NCBI GenBank assembly: GCA_937898635.1
Contig: CALEJW010000265.1
Span: 1-8,026 of the forward strand
DNA from: an uncultured Pseudomonadota bacterium
GTDB taxonomy: Bacteria; Pseudomonadota; Gammaproteobacteria; Burkholderiales; Usitatibacteraceae
Length of the DNA: 8,026 nt
Direction of reading: 5' to 3'
Under the pieces are notes generated by a model that saw nothing but the letters and a program-made list of their open reading frames with translations, had not been told where the DNA came from and did no database searches. Positions within the stretch are counted from its first letter, which is position 1. Each line of letters begins with the position of its first letter. The translations under genes and the position numbers were made by a program. Positions 4,988 to 8,026 of this stretch are shown one piece after another.

Positions 4988-6133
4988 ATGACCCGAATCC
5001 GCGCCGCCACCGTCGCATTCCTCTTCCTGATGTGCGCCCCCGCCTTCGCGCAGTCGACCTGCGATCCGGACGGCGTGCAGGCGAGCGGCTCGATCTACCG
5101 CATCTGCATGCCGCCGGCCGCGCAGTACAACGGCAAGCTCGTCATCTGGGCGCACGGCTTCCAGGACGCGGGCACGCCCGTCTCCATCCCCGAGGACCAG
5201 CTCTGCCTGCCCGAGGGCATCTGCCTCAACGACATCGCGAACCTCCTGGGATTCGGCTTCGCCACCAACAGCTACAGCAAGACGGGCCTCGCCGTGGTCC
5301 AGGGGCTGGACGACATCCGCGATCTCGTGAACATCTACACCGCGAAGAAGGGCAAGCCGGCGAAGGTCTACCTCGTCGGCGCCTCCGAGGGCGGCATCAT
5401 CACCGCGCTCGGGCTCGAGCGGCACCCGAACGTCTTCTCCGCGGGCTTCTCGATGTGCGGCCCCATCGGGAGCTTCCCGATGCAGATCAACTATTTCGGC
5501 GATGCGCGCGCGACCTTCCAGTACTTCTTCCCGGGCTTGATCCCGGGCGATCCCTTCCATCCCCCGCTTTCGCTCGTCGCGGGCTGGAGCACCTTCTACG
5601 AGCAGTCCGTGAAGCCGGTCGTGATGTCGCCGCAGAAGCGCAGCCTCCTGAACCAGTGGGTGGCGGTGGCGGGGCTGCCCTACGACGCGGCCAACTTCGA
5701 GGCGACCGTGGAGCAGTCGGTGAAGGACGTGCTTCGCTACAGCGTGGTGAACCTCGCCGACGCCACGGCCACGCTCGGCGGCTTCCCCTTCGACAACCGG
5801 ACCAAGTGGTACACGGGCTCCGCCGACGACTTCAAGCTGAACCTCACGGTGCCCCGCGTCTCGGCGAGTCCCGCGGCGCTGGCGGCGATGGCCGCGGGCT
5901 ACGAGACGACGGGCACGCTCACGCGCCCGATGGTGTCCATGCACACCAAGCGCGACCAGCAGGTGCCCTTCGCGCACCAGCAGATCTACACCGTGAAGTC
6001 CTTCCTCGCGGGCTCCCTCTTCGCCCGCTACCTCCCGGTGGAGGTCGACCGCTACGAGCACTGCAACTTCACCCTGGACGAGCTGGTCTGGGGGTTCTTC
6101 GTGATGCTCGCCTACGACGACCTCGTGAAGTAG
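4988..6133 (+). CDS. Secreted alpha/beta hydrolase family protein
   Basis: A 381-residue exported serine hydrolase of unknown substrate. The signal peptide covers 1-21 with a clean AFA-QS cut; Cys16 is preceded by FLM, which does not fit a lipobox, so a lipoprotein is unlikely. The alpha/beta hydrolase fold is shown by WAHGF (54-58, oxyanion hole HG), the nucleophile elbow GASEGG with Ser133, a late acid candidate Asp323 (HTKRDQQVPF) and a late histidine His358 (RYEHCNF). A cap region fills about 165-300 (INYFGDARATFQYFFPGLIPG and beyond). The mature chain has six cysteines (25, 40, 73, 79, 157, 359), suitable for disulfides in the periplasm or outside the cell. GASEGG replaces the common GxSxG wording GxSMGG, a variant I associate with a loosely annotated bacterial hydrolase group. 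It could be an esterase or a peptidase; sequence alone does not decide. It is divergent from the aldolase gene and convergent with clpB. Confidence 0.88.
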   Translation: MTRIRAATVAFLFLMCAPAFAQSTCDPDGVQASGSIYRICMPPAAQYNGKLVIWAHGFQDAGTPVSIPEDQLCLPEGICLNDIANLLGFGFATNSYSKTGLAVVQGLDDIRDLVNIYTAKKGKPAKVYLVGASEGGIITALGLERHPNVFSAGFSMCGPIGSFPMQINYFGDARATFQYFFPGLIPGDPFHPPLSLVAGWSTFYEQSVKPVVMSPQKRSLLNQWVAVAGLPYDAANFEATVEQSVKDVLRYSVVNLADATATLGGFPFDNRTKWYTGSADDFKLNLTVPRVSASPAALAAMAAGYETTGTLTRPMVSMHTKRDQQVPFAHQQIYTVKSFLAGSLFARYLPVEVDRYEHCNFTLDELVWGFFVMLAYDDLVK

Positions 6134-6143
6134 CGGGGCGGCC

Positions 6144-8026
<1,883 letters not shown>

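Noticed and set aside
5030..5037. Lipoprotein signal at Cys16 of the hydrolase
   Set aside because: The residues before the cysteine are Leu-Met rather than a small residue, and a clean signal peptidase I site (AFA-QS) follows.

Overview
The window is about 8 kb of very GC-rich (roughly 70% by eye), densely coding bacterial chromosome. The ClpB sequence, with its typical middle-domain wording, and the GTT1-type glutathione S-transferase suggest a high-GC betaproteobacterium. That placement is inferred from remembered family sequences, not from a search. I see no mobile element, RNA gene, CRISPR array or prophage, and base composition looks even apart from small AT-richer patches between genes.

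Layout from left to right. A spermidine-synthase-like methyltransferase-fold protein (+) enters at the left edge. It converges with a minus-strand pair: a 38-residue lysine-rich small protein, followed 29 nt later by a glutathione S-transferase. A 222-bp non-coding stretch then leads into a secreted glycine-zipper protein (+) that ends in Tyr/Pro-rich and charged repeats. That gene converges on a second minus-strand pair: a large bifunctional class II aldolase/short-chain dehydrogenase, followed 38 nt later by a protein built largely of 16 glycine-ended five-residue repeats. A 139-bp divergent promoter region separates the aldolase gene from a secreted alpha/beta hydrolase (+). The hydrolase converges with the 3' part of clpB (-), which runs off the right edge.

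The genes do not form one pathway. ClpB is a general stress chaperone, the aldolase/dehydrogenase points to sugar-phosphate or hydroxy-acid catabolism, the GST to detoxification, and three products (glycine zipper, five-residue repeat, hydrolase) look envelope-associated, exported or structural. The items most worth a second look are the five-residue repeat protein, the unlisted 38-residue small gene, a possible leaderless promoter on the aldolase gene, two mutually exclusive hairpins before the five-residue repeat gene, and the altered active site of the spermidine-synthase-like protein. I found no convincing new multi-gene system.
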